Assembly (NCBI RefSeq): GCF_030162935.1 | Contig: NZ_JASAUZ010000010.1 | Coordinates: forward strand, 1-53,947 | Source: Comamonas halotolerans | GTDB taxonomy: Bacteria > Pseudomonadota > Gammaproteobacteria > Burkholderiales > Burkholderiaceae_C | DNA length: 53,947 nt | Direction of reading: 5' to 3' | In this document: piece by piece, positions 43,928 through 51,315 of the stretch | How the letters are laid out: every line of letters begins with the position of its first letter | Position numbering within the stretch: position 1 is the first letter of the stretch | Position numbers and translations under genes: made by a program | The notes under the pieces: model-generated | Database searches by the model: none | Seen by the model: the letters and a program-made list of their open reading frames with translations, nothing else | Told to the model about the DNA's origin: nothing

Positions 43928-45094
43928 CTAGGCTGCTGGCACAAACTTTCTGCCAGCACGTGTCCTGGCGATGATGGTTTTCATGATCTGCGCGGTGCCA
44001 TCGCCAATCTGGAAACCCAGCACATCGCGCAAGCGTTGTTCCATGGGGCCTCGGTCATAGCCGCCATGACCAAAGCACAGCAGGCATTGATGAATCGTGT
44101 CATAAGCCAGCTTGGGTCCCCACCACTTGGCCATGCCTGCCTGCGCAGAGTGGGGCAGACCCTGGTCTTTGAGCCACAGGCCTTGCAGGCACAGCAGGCG
44201 GGCTCCCTCCACCTCGGTGTCGTACTGCGCCAAAGGGTGGGTCACGCCTTGAAAAGCCGACAATGGCTTGCCAAAGGCTTCACGCTGGGTGGTGTAAGCC
44301 CAGGCTTCATCCAGCGACACGCGGGCCACTGCCAGGCATTGCAAGCCAATCAGCGATCGTGAAAAGTCAAAGCCCTGCATGACTTGCACAAAGCCTTTGT
44401 TTTCATCGCCCAGGCGGTGGTTGAGCGGCACGCGCACATTCTCAAAAAAGATGGAGCCACGGCCAATGGCACGCTGTCCATGGCAGTCAAAGCGGCTGGT
44501 GGTGACGCCGGACGTGTTCATGGGCACCAGCAAGGCAGTCACCCCGTGAGCACCAGACTCGGCACTGCCTGTACGGCCAAACACCACGCTGATGTCGGCC
44601 TGATCTGCGGCAGAGATGGAGGTTTTTTCTCCGTTGATCACATAGTGCTCGCCCACGCGTTCCACACGTAAGCGCAGGTTGGCGGCATCCGAGCCTCCGC
44701 TGGGCTCAGTCAGGGCAATCGCGCAAATGGCTTTGCCGGCCACCAGCTTCTCCAGCCACGGTCCAACCACCTCGGATTGTCCGTAGTTGGAAAGGATTTG
44801 ACTGTTGAGTGAGGCCAGCAAATTCAGGTAGGAAAAGCTCAAATCAGCACGCGCCATTTCTTCATGGATGACGCCGGCAGCCATGCAGCCCATGTCCAGG
44901 CCTCCAAAGCGTTCGGGCAGCTCGGGTGCGATAAAGCCCAGTTTTCCCATTTCTTGCAGTAAATCACGGTCCAGGGTGCGGCTGCGGTCGCGCTCCAGAA
45001 AGCCTGGTGCCACGCGCTCTTGTGCAAAGCGGCGCACCGTGTCTGCCAGTGCCTGCAAGTCTTCGGTGATGTAGGGGTTGGGGGTGATTGCCAT
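43928..45094 (-). CDS. aliB: cyclohexanecarboxyl-CoA dehydrogenase (AliB-like acyl-CoA dehydrogenase)
   Basis: A 388-residue FAD enzyme expected to oxidise cyclohexanecarboxyl-CoA to cyclohex-1-ene-1-carboxyl-CoA. CAIALTEPSGGSDAAN (124-139) and YVINGEKTSIS (151-161) are the FAD signatures. At the position of the catalytic Glu of ordinary acyl-CoA dehydrogenases (IYEGT) it has IGDGTAQIMK, so Asp365 takes the place of Glu. GAGG precedes the ATG at 45094. It is 24 nt after badI. Specificity rests on the cluster. Confidence 0.87.
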   Translation of the reverse strand: MAITPNPYITEDLQALADTVRRFAQERVAPGFLERDRSRTLDRDLLQEMGKLGFIAPELPERFGGLDMGCMAAGVIHEEMARADLSFSYLNLLASLNSQILSNYGQSEVVGPWLEKLVAGKAICAIALTEPSGGSDAANLRLRVERVGEHYVINGEKTSISAADQADISVVFGRTGSAESGAHGVTALLVPMNTSGVTTSRFDCHGQRAIGRGSIFFENVRVPLNHRLGDENKGFVQVMQGFDFSRSLIGLQCLAVARVSLDEAWAYTTQREAFGKPLSAFQGVTHPLAQYDTEVEGARLLCLQGLWLKDQGLPHSAQAGMAKWWGPKLAYDTIHQCLLCFGHGGYDRGPMEQRLRDVLGFQIGDGTAQIMKTIIARTRAGRKFVPAA

Positions 45095-45118
45095 GTCATC
45101 CTCTGAGCGCGAATGTGC

Positions 45119-45901
45119 TTACTTCACGTATTTGCGGAACTCGGGCTTGCGCTTTTCTTTGAGTGCATTCACACCTTCGCGTGATTCGTCGGTGTCGTAA
45201 TACAGCTTCAAGGCGTACATGCCCAATCCGGCAATTCCGGCCTGATGGGCGGTATCCATGTTGAAGCTGCGCTTGGCAATGGCCAAAGCCGTGGGGCTGC
45301 GTTCGCACAGCTCTTCACCAATCTTCTGAACTTCTTCGTCAAGCTGATCATGGGGGACGCAGAAGTTGGCCAGCCCCATGGCAACGGCTTGCTCGCCGGT
45401 GTAGCGACGATTCAAATACCAGATCTCACGTGCTTTTTTCTCGCCTACAACGCGGGCCAAAAAAGCAGTGCCGTAGCCGGGATCCACAGAACCCATCTTG
45501 GGTCCTACCTGACCGAACTGCGCTTTGTCGGAGCAAATGGTCAGGTCGCAAATCGTGGCCAACACATTGCCACCGCCAATGGCAAAACCTTGTACGCGCG
45601 CAATCACGGGCTTGGGTACATCGCGGATGGCGGTATGCAGTTCTTCCATGGGCAGTCCAATGGTGCCGCGCCCGTCGTAATTGCCGTTATGGGCCGACTG
45701 GTCGCCGCCGGTGCAAAACGCACGGTCTCCAGCGCCAGCCAGCACAATGGCTCCCACCTCGCGGTCGTAACCGGCCTTGTTCAGGGCGCGGATGATTTCA
45801 TCGCAGGTCTGGCCGCGAAAGGCGTTCATCTTTTCGGGGCGGTTGATGGTGATCCATGCCACACCGTTTTTGACTTCATACAGGATGTCTTCAAAGTTCA
45901 T
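45119..45901 (-). CDS. badI: 2-ketocyclohexanecarboxyl-CoA hydrolase (BadI-like, ring opening)
   Basis: A 260-residue crotonase-fold enzyme of the MenB-like branch. FCTGGDQSAH at residues 62-71 carries the GGDQ motif shared by MenB and BadI and not by ordinary enoyl-CoA hydratases; GFAIGGGNVLATICD and GPKMGSVDPGYGTAFLAR are the oxyanion and acyl-binding segments. BadI of Rhodopseudomonas palustris, also about 260 residues, hydrolyses the C-C bond of 2-ketocyclohexanecarboxyl-CoA to pimelyl-CoA. The neighbours are the other genes of that pathway; a naphthoyl-CoA synthase role is unlikely as no menaquinone genes are near. Confidence 0.9.
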   Translation of the reverse strand: MNFEDILYEVKNGVAWITINRPEKMNAFRGQTCDEIIRALNKAGYDREVGAIVLAGAGDRAFCTGGDQSAHNGNYDGRGTIGLPMEELHTAIRDVPKPVIARVQGFAIGGGNVLATICDLTICSDKAQFGQVGPKMGSVDPGYGTAFLARVVGEKKAREIWYLNRRYTGEQAVAMGLANFCVPHDQLDEEVQKIGEELCERSPTALAIAKRSFNMDTAHQAGIAGLGMYALKLYYDTDESREGVNALKEKRKPEFRKYVK

Positions 45902-45940
45902 GGTCTGCTTTCTGTGAGGAAGAGGGATGTGCTGGCGTGA

Positions 45941-46708
45941 TCAACCGTGCATGGTCAGTCCACCGGAGATGCTGAGCACTTGGCCTGTGATGAAGCTGGC
46001 GTCATCACTGGCGAAAAAGGCAATGGCTGCTGCCAGATCAGTGCCCTGACCCAAGCGACCCATGGGAATGGCGCTTTTGAAGGCTTCAATGAGCTTGGCA
46101 GGATCGCGTGCGCCTTCAGCCACACCGGCCAGCAAGGCAGTATCGGTCGGGCCGGGGCACACTGCATTGACGGTGATGCCATGGCGTGCATGCTCGCGCG
46201 CCAGGGTTTTGGACAGGGACACCAAACCACCCTTGCAGGCGGAGTACACAGCTTCGCCCGAAGAGCCTCCGCGTGCAGCGTCAGACGCCACGTTCACAAT
46301 GCGCCCATAGCCCCTTTCCACCATGCCTGGAAGTACGGCGTGCAGCATGTGCAGATTGCCCGTCAGATTGATGGCAATCAGGCGCTCCCACTCTGCAGGC
46401 TCAGACTTCACAAAGGGCTTGAACACGTCCCAGCCAGCGTTGTTGATCAAGCTGGCGATGGGTCCCAGTTGCACTTGCGCAGCGGCCACGGCGGCATCCA
46501 CCTGATCGCGCTGGGTGATGTCGCACTCAAAGGCCGCGGCCCGCCCGCCTGATGCCGTGATCTCGTGTGCAACCTGTGTGGCAGATGCTAGATTCCTGTC
46601 GAACACAGCCACAGCGGCACCTTCGGACGCCAGGCGTTGACAGGTGGCGCTTCCGATGCCGCCGCCGCCGCCTGTCACTATGACTGTTTTGTTGTCAAAT
46701 CTTTGCAT
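45941..46708 (-). CDS. badH: 2-hydroxycyclohexanecarboxyl-CoA dehydrogenase (BadH-like SDR)
   Basis: A 255-residue short-chain dehydrogenase expected to oxidise the 2-hydroxy ring carbon to the ketone that BadI opens. The NAD loop is VTGGGGGIGSA at residues 11-21; NNAGW, the Ser of VASDAARGG and YSACKGG complete the catalytic tetrad. Start at ATG 46708 with GGAG upstream; an earlier frame to 46798 runs through the promoter. First gene of the four-gene minus-strand unit. Confidence 0.9.
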   Translation of the reverse strand: MQRFDNKTVIVTGGGGGIGSATCQRLASEGAAVAVFDRNLASATQVAHEITASGGRAAAFECDITQRDQVDAAVAAAQVQLGPIASLINNAGWDVFKPFVKSEPAEWERLIAINLTGNLHMLHAVLPGMVERGYGRIVNVASDAARGGSSGEAVYSACKGGLVSLSKTLAREHARHGITVNAVCPGPTDTALLAGVAEGARDPAKLIEAFKSAIPMGRLGQGTDLAAAIAFFASDDASFITGQVLSISGGLTMHG

Positions 46709-46756
46709 GCTCTGGCTCCATAAAGGCTTGTGTGAACAAGCTGTTCTGTGGGGTTG

Positions 46757-46785
46757 AATACGTAAATAGGTAAATATGTTGTCAA
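46757..46785 (-). promoter_or_regulatory. candidate badH-operon promoter in the divergent region
   Basis: On the minus strand a perfect minus-35 TTGACA (46785-46780) is followed after 17 nt by CGTATT (46762-46757), a weak minus-10. It lies ~50 nt upstream of the badH ATG in an AT-rich stretch. The overlapping word TTGTCA on the plus strand could serve badR, so one operator might block both. Confidence 0.4.
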
Positions 46786-46838
46786 ATATTAGGCGCAACG
46801 AGACAATGCACGCAAGCAGTCAAAAGCATTAAAAATCT

Positions 46839-47333
46839 ATGGATAACCCTAAAGAATCAAACAATACGGCCAGAGCTGAGCTGGCAAATCGCATGTTCTT
46901 TCGTCTCTATCAATGTGCAAATATGTTGCATAAAACTGGAACGAGAGCGGTCGAGGCAGAGGGTTTGACGACCCAGCAGTGGGCGGTGCTGGGGGCGCTG
47001 TCTCGCGACGAGGTGCAAGATGGAATGAGCGTGGGAGATTTGGCGCGCTATCTCATGGTGAGCAGGCAAAATCTATCAGGCCTGGTCAGTCGCATGGAGC
47101 GCGATGGTCACGTGCAAAGTGCGCCAGATGGCAAGGATCGGCGCTCACGGCTGGTCAGCATGACGCCCTCTGGGCGCAAGGTCTGGCAGCATCAGGCGCT
47201 GCCGAAAATTCATGCGTACTACCAGCAAGCGCTGGAAGATTTCTCCACAGACGATGTGGCGCACGCCTTGCACTACCTGCTCAAACTGCTAGGCAATATG
47301 CAGCGACTGGATGTCGGGGGTGAAGAGGCTTAG
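46839..47333 (+). CDS. badR: MarR-family regulator (BadR-like)
   Basis: A 164-residue winged-helix regulator. Helix-turn-helix at ~60-95 (VGDLARYLMVSRQNLSGLVS) with the wing DGHVQSAPDGKDRRSRLVSM. Divergent from badH with 130 nt between start codons. In R. palustris the MarR protein BadR represses the cyclohexanecarboxylate genes and is released by 2-ketocyclohexanecarboxyl-CoA; the same gene order suggests the same job here. No clear ribosome site precedes the ATG. Confidence 0.85.
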   Translation: MDNPKESNNTARAELANRMFFRLYQCANMLHKTGTRAVEAEGLTTQQWAVLGALSRDEVQDGMSVGDLARYLMVSRQNLSGLVSRMERDGHVQSAPDGKDRRSRLVSMTPSGRKVWQHQALPKIHAYYQQALEDFSTDDVAHALHYLLKLLGNMQRLDVGGEEA

Positions 47334-47646
47334 CACCACGTAGTTGATACGGCGAGCGTGGCAGGACTGTGCTGCAGTTTGGGCAACATGGGTGAGTGGC
47401 GGCCTTGAAGATGAGTGTGAGCGTTGATAGCGGCGGACGGTGCAGTTGAACCACTGTGTTGATGCTGAGAAGTCAGCACAGTGCTGGTCACTTTGCGTCT
47501 ATTTCAACTTTGTTTGTCTATGTCGGCTATGCAGCGGTTGCCGTCAGTGATGTAGGCAGCCTGAACTACTGCTTTCAGCCAGATAGAAGTCCTTCCCAGT
47601 ACATCGTTATCAAATCCTCACAGGCTGCTTTCTGGTGAGTAGCCTG
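47334..47646. other. gene-free stretch at the start of the AT-rich island
   Basis: No supportable gene. It holds a compound hairpin: TGCTGA (47463-47468) pairs with TCAGCA (47473-47478), loop GAAG, extended by CACTG (47452-47456) with CAGTG (47479-47483). No T-run follows it, so a terminator role for badR is uncertain. Base composition falls from here onward. Confidence 0.4.
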
Positions 47647-48690
47647 TTAAGCCTCAGCGGGGGGAGCATCACATAGGATTTCTTGTGCATTGCCGTACTG
47701 TCCCTGGGTGTCTGATACTTGCCGCCAGTCGGCGAGCCTGACAGAGAAACCCTTCCCAGCGATTTCCTTACCGACTAACCGCAGGTACTCTATGTCAGGC
47801 TCAAATGTACCTAGTCCGAGTACCTGCCTACCGATAGCCGTAAGCGTATAAATCTCGAAATTAAGCTCTTTCGCGGGATCTACGTGCTCTACGATTAGCG
47901 CTTTGCTGTGTGAGACGAGCGCCCGAAAGAATTTGTTTTCTACTAATGACTTATAGGTTTTAGTAAGTCCGAAAGAATCAATGCCAGAGACAACCCCTAA
48001 CTCTTGCATTTGTAGCAGCGTCGAGAATGCCAAGCCTTTGGATTCTAGGTATTTCGCCTGACTAATAGCGATGTCCCCGTGGATAACATAGCGCGCTAAC
48101 TTGCTAATCTTCTCGGCTTCCTCCTTGGAAAGCATCTTCAGAAACTCTAGTGTTCGAATTGAATAACTACCAGGTGCCTTTACTTCGCCTGCCAAGACAC
48201 TGCCCCATAACCTTTGTAGATCCTCAGTAGATACCTTGCCGGCATGCTCACGCCACGCGAATAGCCAGTCTTCGTCCACATTCCGATCGGATGGAATCTG
48301 CGAGTCAGTTGCAAGTTGCTCTTCTGCAAATAGGATAGCTTTCGTTGCGTTAATTTCTGAGCGAGCTGCTGCTGCTACTGCAGCTCTGCTGCCGTACTCC
48401 ACTGCTGCGGAAATCGATAGCGTTGGTTCAATGCGCTCGTCAGTGGCAGGCCGGATACCCGCTGCGCTTGTGAGCAGCAAAGTGCCATCTGGAAGAAGTT
48501 GCTTCTTGCCGGATCGAATATCAGCAGCGTCTGTTTCTGCCTGCGCCAGCATGAGGATTTCATGTCGGCGAACCTCGTTTCTTACCCTGCCTTCTCGGGC
48601 AGCTTGCCACGGCGAAAGCAATGCCCCGATTCCCTTCTCGGTCAGCGTTTCCCAGAGTTTGATCACTAACTTTTCACCGGGGAAATCCAT
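47647..48690 (-). CDS. DUF2806 domain protein
   Basis: A 347-residue soluble protein of the DUF2806 family, function unknown. Residues ~1-120 are helical and charged with a run of Ala/Arg; the conserved core around residues 160-190 reads LQRLWGSVLAGEVKAPGSYS, then RTLEFLKMLSKEEAE, which typifies the family; the C-terminal ~100 residues hold predicted alpha/beta segments. The ATG at 48690 has AGGAGA upstream. Composition is less GC-rich than the core genes. Such genes are seen in accessory and prophage-like regions; a defence role is possible but only inferred. Confidence 0.8.
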   Translation of the reverse strand: MDFPGEKLVIKLWETLTEKGIGALLSPWQAAREGRVRNEVRRHEILMLAQAETDAADIRSGKKQLLPDGTLLLTSAAGIRPATDERIEPTLSISAAVEYGSRAAVAAAARSEINATKAILFAEEQLATDSQIPSDRNVDEDWLFAWREHAGKVSTEDLQRLWGSVLAGEVKAPGSYSIRTLEFLKMLSKEEAEKISKLARYVIHGDIAISQAKYLESKGLAFSTLLQMQELGVVSGIDSFGLTKTYKSLVENKFFRALVSHSKALIVEHVDPAKELNFEIYTLTAIGRQVLGLGTFEPDIEYLRLVGKEIAGKGFSVRLADWRQVSDTQGQYGNAQEILCDAPPAEA

Positions 48691-49383
48691 GTCATCTCCT
48701 GAGACTTAACTGAATCTAGACGACAAGCAAAAAGTGTTCGTCGTTCTCATAAAAATGAATTTAGCAAGAAGTTTCAGAGTGAGCAATTGCAATCATGCTT
48801 GTTAGGCAAACCTGAAAATTCTGAAATTAAGGTCCGTTGCTTGTAGCCACGAGCATGTAATGGAGTGGCTGCTTCTGGCAGAGAACGCCATTTCGGTTAA
48901 GCCACCGAAAGCAGACGTCTAAATCTAGTTACGCTTCTTGAATCAGTGCAATGACTATTTTTGGCAACAGGAGTCATTCGTCTTGTGGTGTTGAAAGACA
49001 TCAATCAGCCTGAAGCAGCCAGCTATCTAATGCTGTTGGCTAGTAACTCCGGCGGTCAGAAATCCAACCAGAATAACCAATTCGCATCGATAGAGTGCCG
49101 ATGACAACGTTTGAGACAACCGTCCGCCAGAGCGATGCTGGAGATGGTCTACAAGTTGCTTGACCTAGAGACCAGCGCCCGAGCGTGTCGTGGGAACAAG
49201 GGCAGCTTTGTCATTCAGTTCGCTAAGCAGTTCCGACATCTTCCACTTTCAGCAGTTCAACTGGAGTTTGTCACTGTAGTATTGCTGGCACTGCGCCAAA
49301 TCGCTTAAGAAAGATCCTTGCGCTGGTAACACGTCAAGCAATATGTGCGGAAGGCTACTGCTCTAAGTGGTGCCCTAAAGCTA
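48691..49383. other. about 690 nt without a supportable gene
   Basis: Between the DUF2806 gene and the immunity-like genes. The only sizeable open frame (49111-49308, plus) gives 65 residues with no ribosome site and no recognisable family. The mixed GC content and lack of codon structure suggest the decayed remains of older accessory genes. No terminal inverted repeats or target duplications of an insertion sequence were found. Confidence 0.45.
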
Positions 49384-50019
49384 TCAATTGGGCGGAGCAT
49401 CCTCCAAGAATTCAATGCTCTCTATAACTTTAAAAGCATAGGATGTGATATCGATATTTTTTTTATTGTTTATAAAATGAATATATCCAATATTGCTGCT
49501 GCCACAAATAGCGCTTTCTTGGGCTTTTATGCAATACCTCAAATACCTAGATCGAAAGCGTTCTTCTCCAGTTGTATCATCAAATGTGAGAACCCATCCT
49601 TCTGCATTCACCGATTTAACCGGAATAAATGTACTCCCTTCCTCATTCTTAAACTTCTTTCTACCATCTTCAATTACAAAATTAACATGCTCCTTTGGGG
49701 AACGATTTTTCCAAGACACTTTAAATTGTTCTTCTTCGGTGCTGTAGCATTCGAAATCAAATGACCATTCTCCATCGTTGGAAAAATTTTCAAACTTACC
49801 AGTTGAAAAGCCTGCCATTCCTCTGTATTGTTTGTTTTGATACCCTTGGCCAAGCTTGGCCTCTTTAGGAATATCCAATTTTATTCTGCAACCTGGACCA
49901 AGATTTGCAATTTGTTCTTCAAATTCACCTGTCCTTAAAAATTCTGAATGATCTTTGGCTACTTGAGCTGTTGAAACCAAATGATAGAAGAGAAGGAGGG
50001 GGGTAATATAATTTTTCAT
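49384..50019 (-). CDS. putative periplasmic immunity protein, copy C
   Basis: A 211-residue secreted protein, third of three tandem paralogues. The N-terminal signal peptide ends STAQ. After LRTG and IANLGPGCRIKLDIP come RGMAGFS, a central variable part, VNAEGW and TGEERFR, and the C-terminal block NNKKNIDI then ESIEFLEDAPPN. Four cysteines are kept in all three copies (in GPGCRIK, FEC, YCIK and SAICG), fitting two periplasmic disulfides. The ATG at 50019 is preferred over a TTG at 50022; no Shine-Dalgarno site is visible, and the gap from copy B is 12 nt, so translation may be coupled. AT-rich. Confidence 0.8.
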   Translation of the reverse strand: MKNYITPLLLFYHLVSTAQVAKDHSEFLRTGEFEEQIANLGPGCRIKLDIPKEAKLGQGYQNKQYRGMAGFSTGKFENFSNDGEWSFDFECYSTEEEQFKVSWKNRSPKEHVNFVIEDGRKKFKNEEGSTFIPVKSVNAEGWVLTFDDTTGEERFRSRYLRYCIKAQESAICGSSNIGYIHFINNKKNIDITSYAFKVIESIEFLEDAPPN

Positions 50020-50031
50020 CAAGGATATCTA

Positions 50032-50667
50032 TCAATTTGGCGGCGCATCTTCTAAGAATTCAATGCTCTCTAAAATTCTAAAAGCATAAGATGGGATATC
50101 AATATTTTTTTTATTATTTGTAAAATCAATATATCCAATTTTGCTGTTGCCACAGATAGCGCTTTTGATGGTTTTGATGCAATACATCAAATTCCTTAAT
50201 CGAAAGCGCTCTTCTCCTACAGTACCATCATAAGTGATAGCCCAGCCCTGCGCATTCACTGAATCAACAGCAAAAAATGTAGTATTATCTACATCTATAA
50301 ATTTCTTTTTGCCATTTGAAATTATAAAATCAACATCATTTTTGGGTGTTATATCTGTCCATATCTCTTGAAATTGCTTTTCCTTAGTGGTAAAGCACTC
50401 GAAATCAAAACCCCACTCACCATTATGGGAAAAATTTGAGCCTATTTCTATCGAAAAACCTGCCATTCCTCTGTAATGTTCATTCTGGCAGCCTTGCGCG
50501 AGTTTTGCACCTTTGGGAATATCAATTTTTATTCTGCAACCAGGGCCAAGATTGGCAATTTGTGCATCTAATGCGCCTGTACGTAAAAATTCCGAAGGAT
50601 TTTGGGTTGCTTGAGCAGTGGAAGCTAAATGATAGAAGAGGAATACGGGGATAAGATATTTTTTCAT
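50032..50667 (-). CDS. putative periplasmic immunity protein, copy B
   Basis: A 211-residue secreted paralogue of the neighbouring genes, with well over half of positions identical by eye. Signal peptide ending STAQA, the same four cysteines plus a fifth in AQGCQN, and the shared C-terminal ESIEFLEDAPPN. The middle (residues ~85-130) differs most from the other copies, where the target-binding face would be expected to diverge. The ATG at 50667 is preceded by an in-frame TTG and by no ribosome site. AT-rich, like its neighbours. Confidence 0.8.
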   Translation of the reverse strand: MKKYLIPVFLFYHLASTAQATQNPSEFLRTGALDAQIANLGPGCRIKIDIPKGAKLAQGCQNEHYRGMAGFSIEIGSNFSHNGEWGFDFECFTTKEKQFQEIWTDITPKNDVDFIISNGKKKFIDVDNTTFFAVDSVNAQGWAITYDGTVGEERFRLRNLMYCIKTIKSAICGNSKIGYIDFTNNKKNIDIPSYAFRILESIEFLEDAPPN

Positions 50668-50679
50668 CAATGATATTTA

Positions 50680-51315
50680 TTAATTCGGCGGTACATCTTC
50701 TAAGAACTCAATGCTCTCCAAAACTCTAAAAGCATAGGATGCAATATCGATATTTTTTTTATTGTTGATAAAATCAATATATCCAATATCGCTACTACCA
50801 CAAATAGCACTCTCTTTGGCCTTAACGCAATACCATAGATGTCTTAAACGCAAACGTTCCTCACCTGTTGTGTCGTCATAAGTGAGGGCCCAGCCTTCGG
50901 CATTCACTGACTGAACTGAAAAATAAGTAGCGCCTTCATCATCTGTGAACTTTTTTCTCCCTTTTTCAATTATAAACTTGACTCCATTTTTCGGAGATCT
51001 ATCTTTCCAAACCTCTTGAAAATTCTTTTCATAAGTGTGATAGCAGTTAAAGGAGAAACTCCAATCCCCATTGTGTGAGAAATATTTTGGCATTTTTATT
51101 GAAAAGCCTGCCATTCCTCTGTATTGTTTGTTTTGGTACCCTTGACCAAGCTTTGCCCCTTTAGGGATATCCAGTTTTATTCTGCAACCTGGGCCAATAT
51201 TTACAATTTGTGCCTCAAGGTTTCCAGTTCGTATAAATTCTGTATGGATTTCTCGTCCTTGAGTTGTAGTAATCAAATTAAAAAGCAAAATGAGGACGAG
51301 GGAATATTTCATCAT
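50680..51315 (-). CDS. putative periplasmic immunity protein, copy A (cognate to the effector)
   Basis: A 211-residue secreted protein, the first of the three copies and the one whose ATG overlaps the effector stop codon by 4 nt (ATGA), with AAGGA upstream. Sec signal peptide near LITTTQG, then the four shared cysteines and NNKKNIDI. The overlap indicates coupled translation with the effector, as expected for an effector-immunity pair that protects the cell's own peptidoglycan in the periplasm. No known immunity family is recognised. Alternative: a set of secreted proteins of another role. Confidence 0.82.
   Translation of the reverse strand: MMKYSLVLILLFNLITTTQGREIHTEFIRTGNLEAQIVNIGPGCRIKLDIPKGAKLGQGYQNKQYRGMAGFSIKMPKYFSHNGDWSFSFNCYHTYEKNFQEVWKDRSPKNGVKFIIEKGRKKFTDDEGATYFSVQSVNAEGWALTYDDTTGEERLRLRHLWYCVKAKESAICGSSDIGYIDFINNKKNIDIASYAFRVLESIEFLEDVPPN

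Noticed and set aside
49111..49308. 65-aa plus-strand frame in the gap before the immunity-like genes
   Set aside because: No ribosome site and no recognisable family; at most a remnant.
49384..51315. Tandem repeats read as a possible CRISPR-like or satellite array
   Set aside because: The repeating unit is a whole ~640-nt gene with divergent middle parts, not short repeats with spacers.
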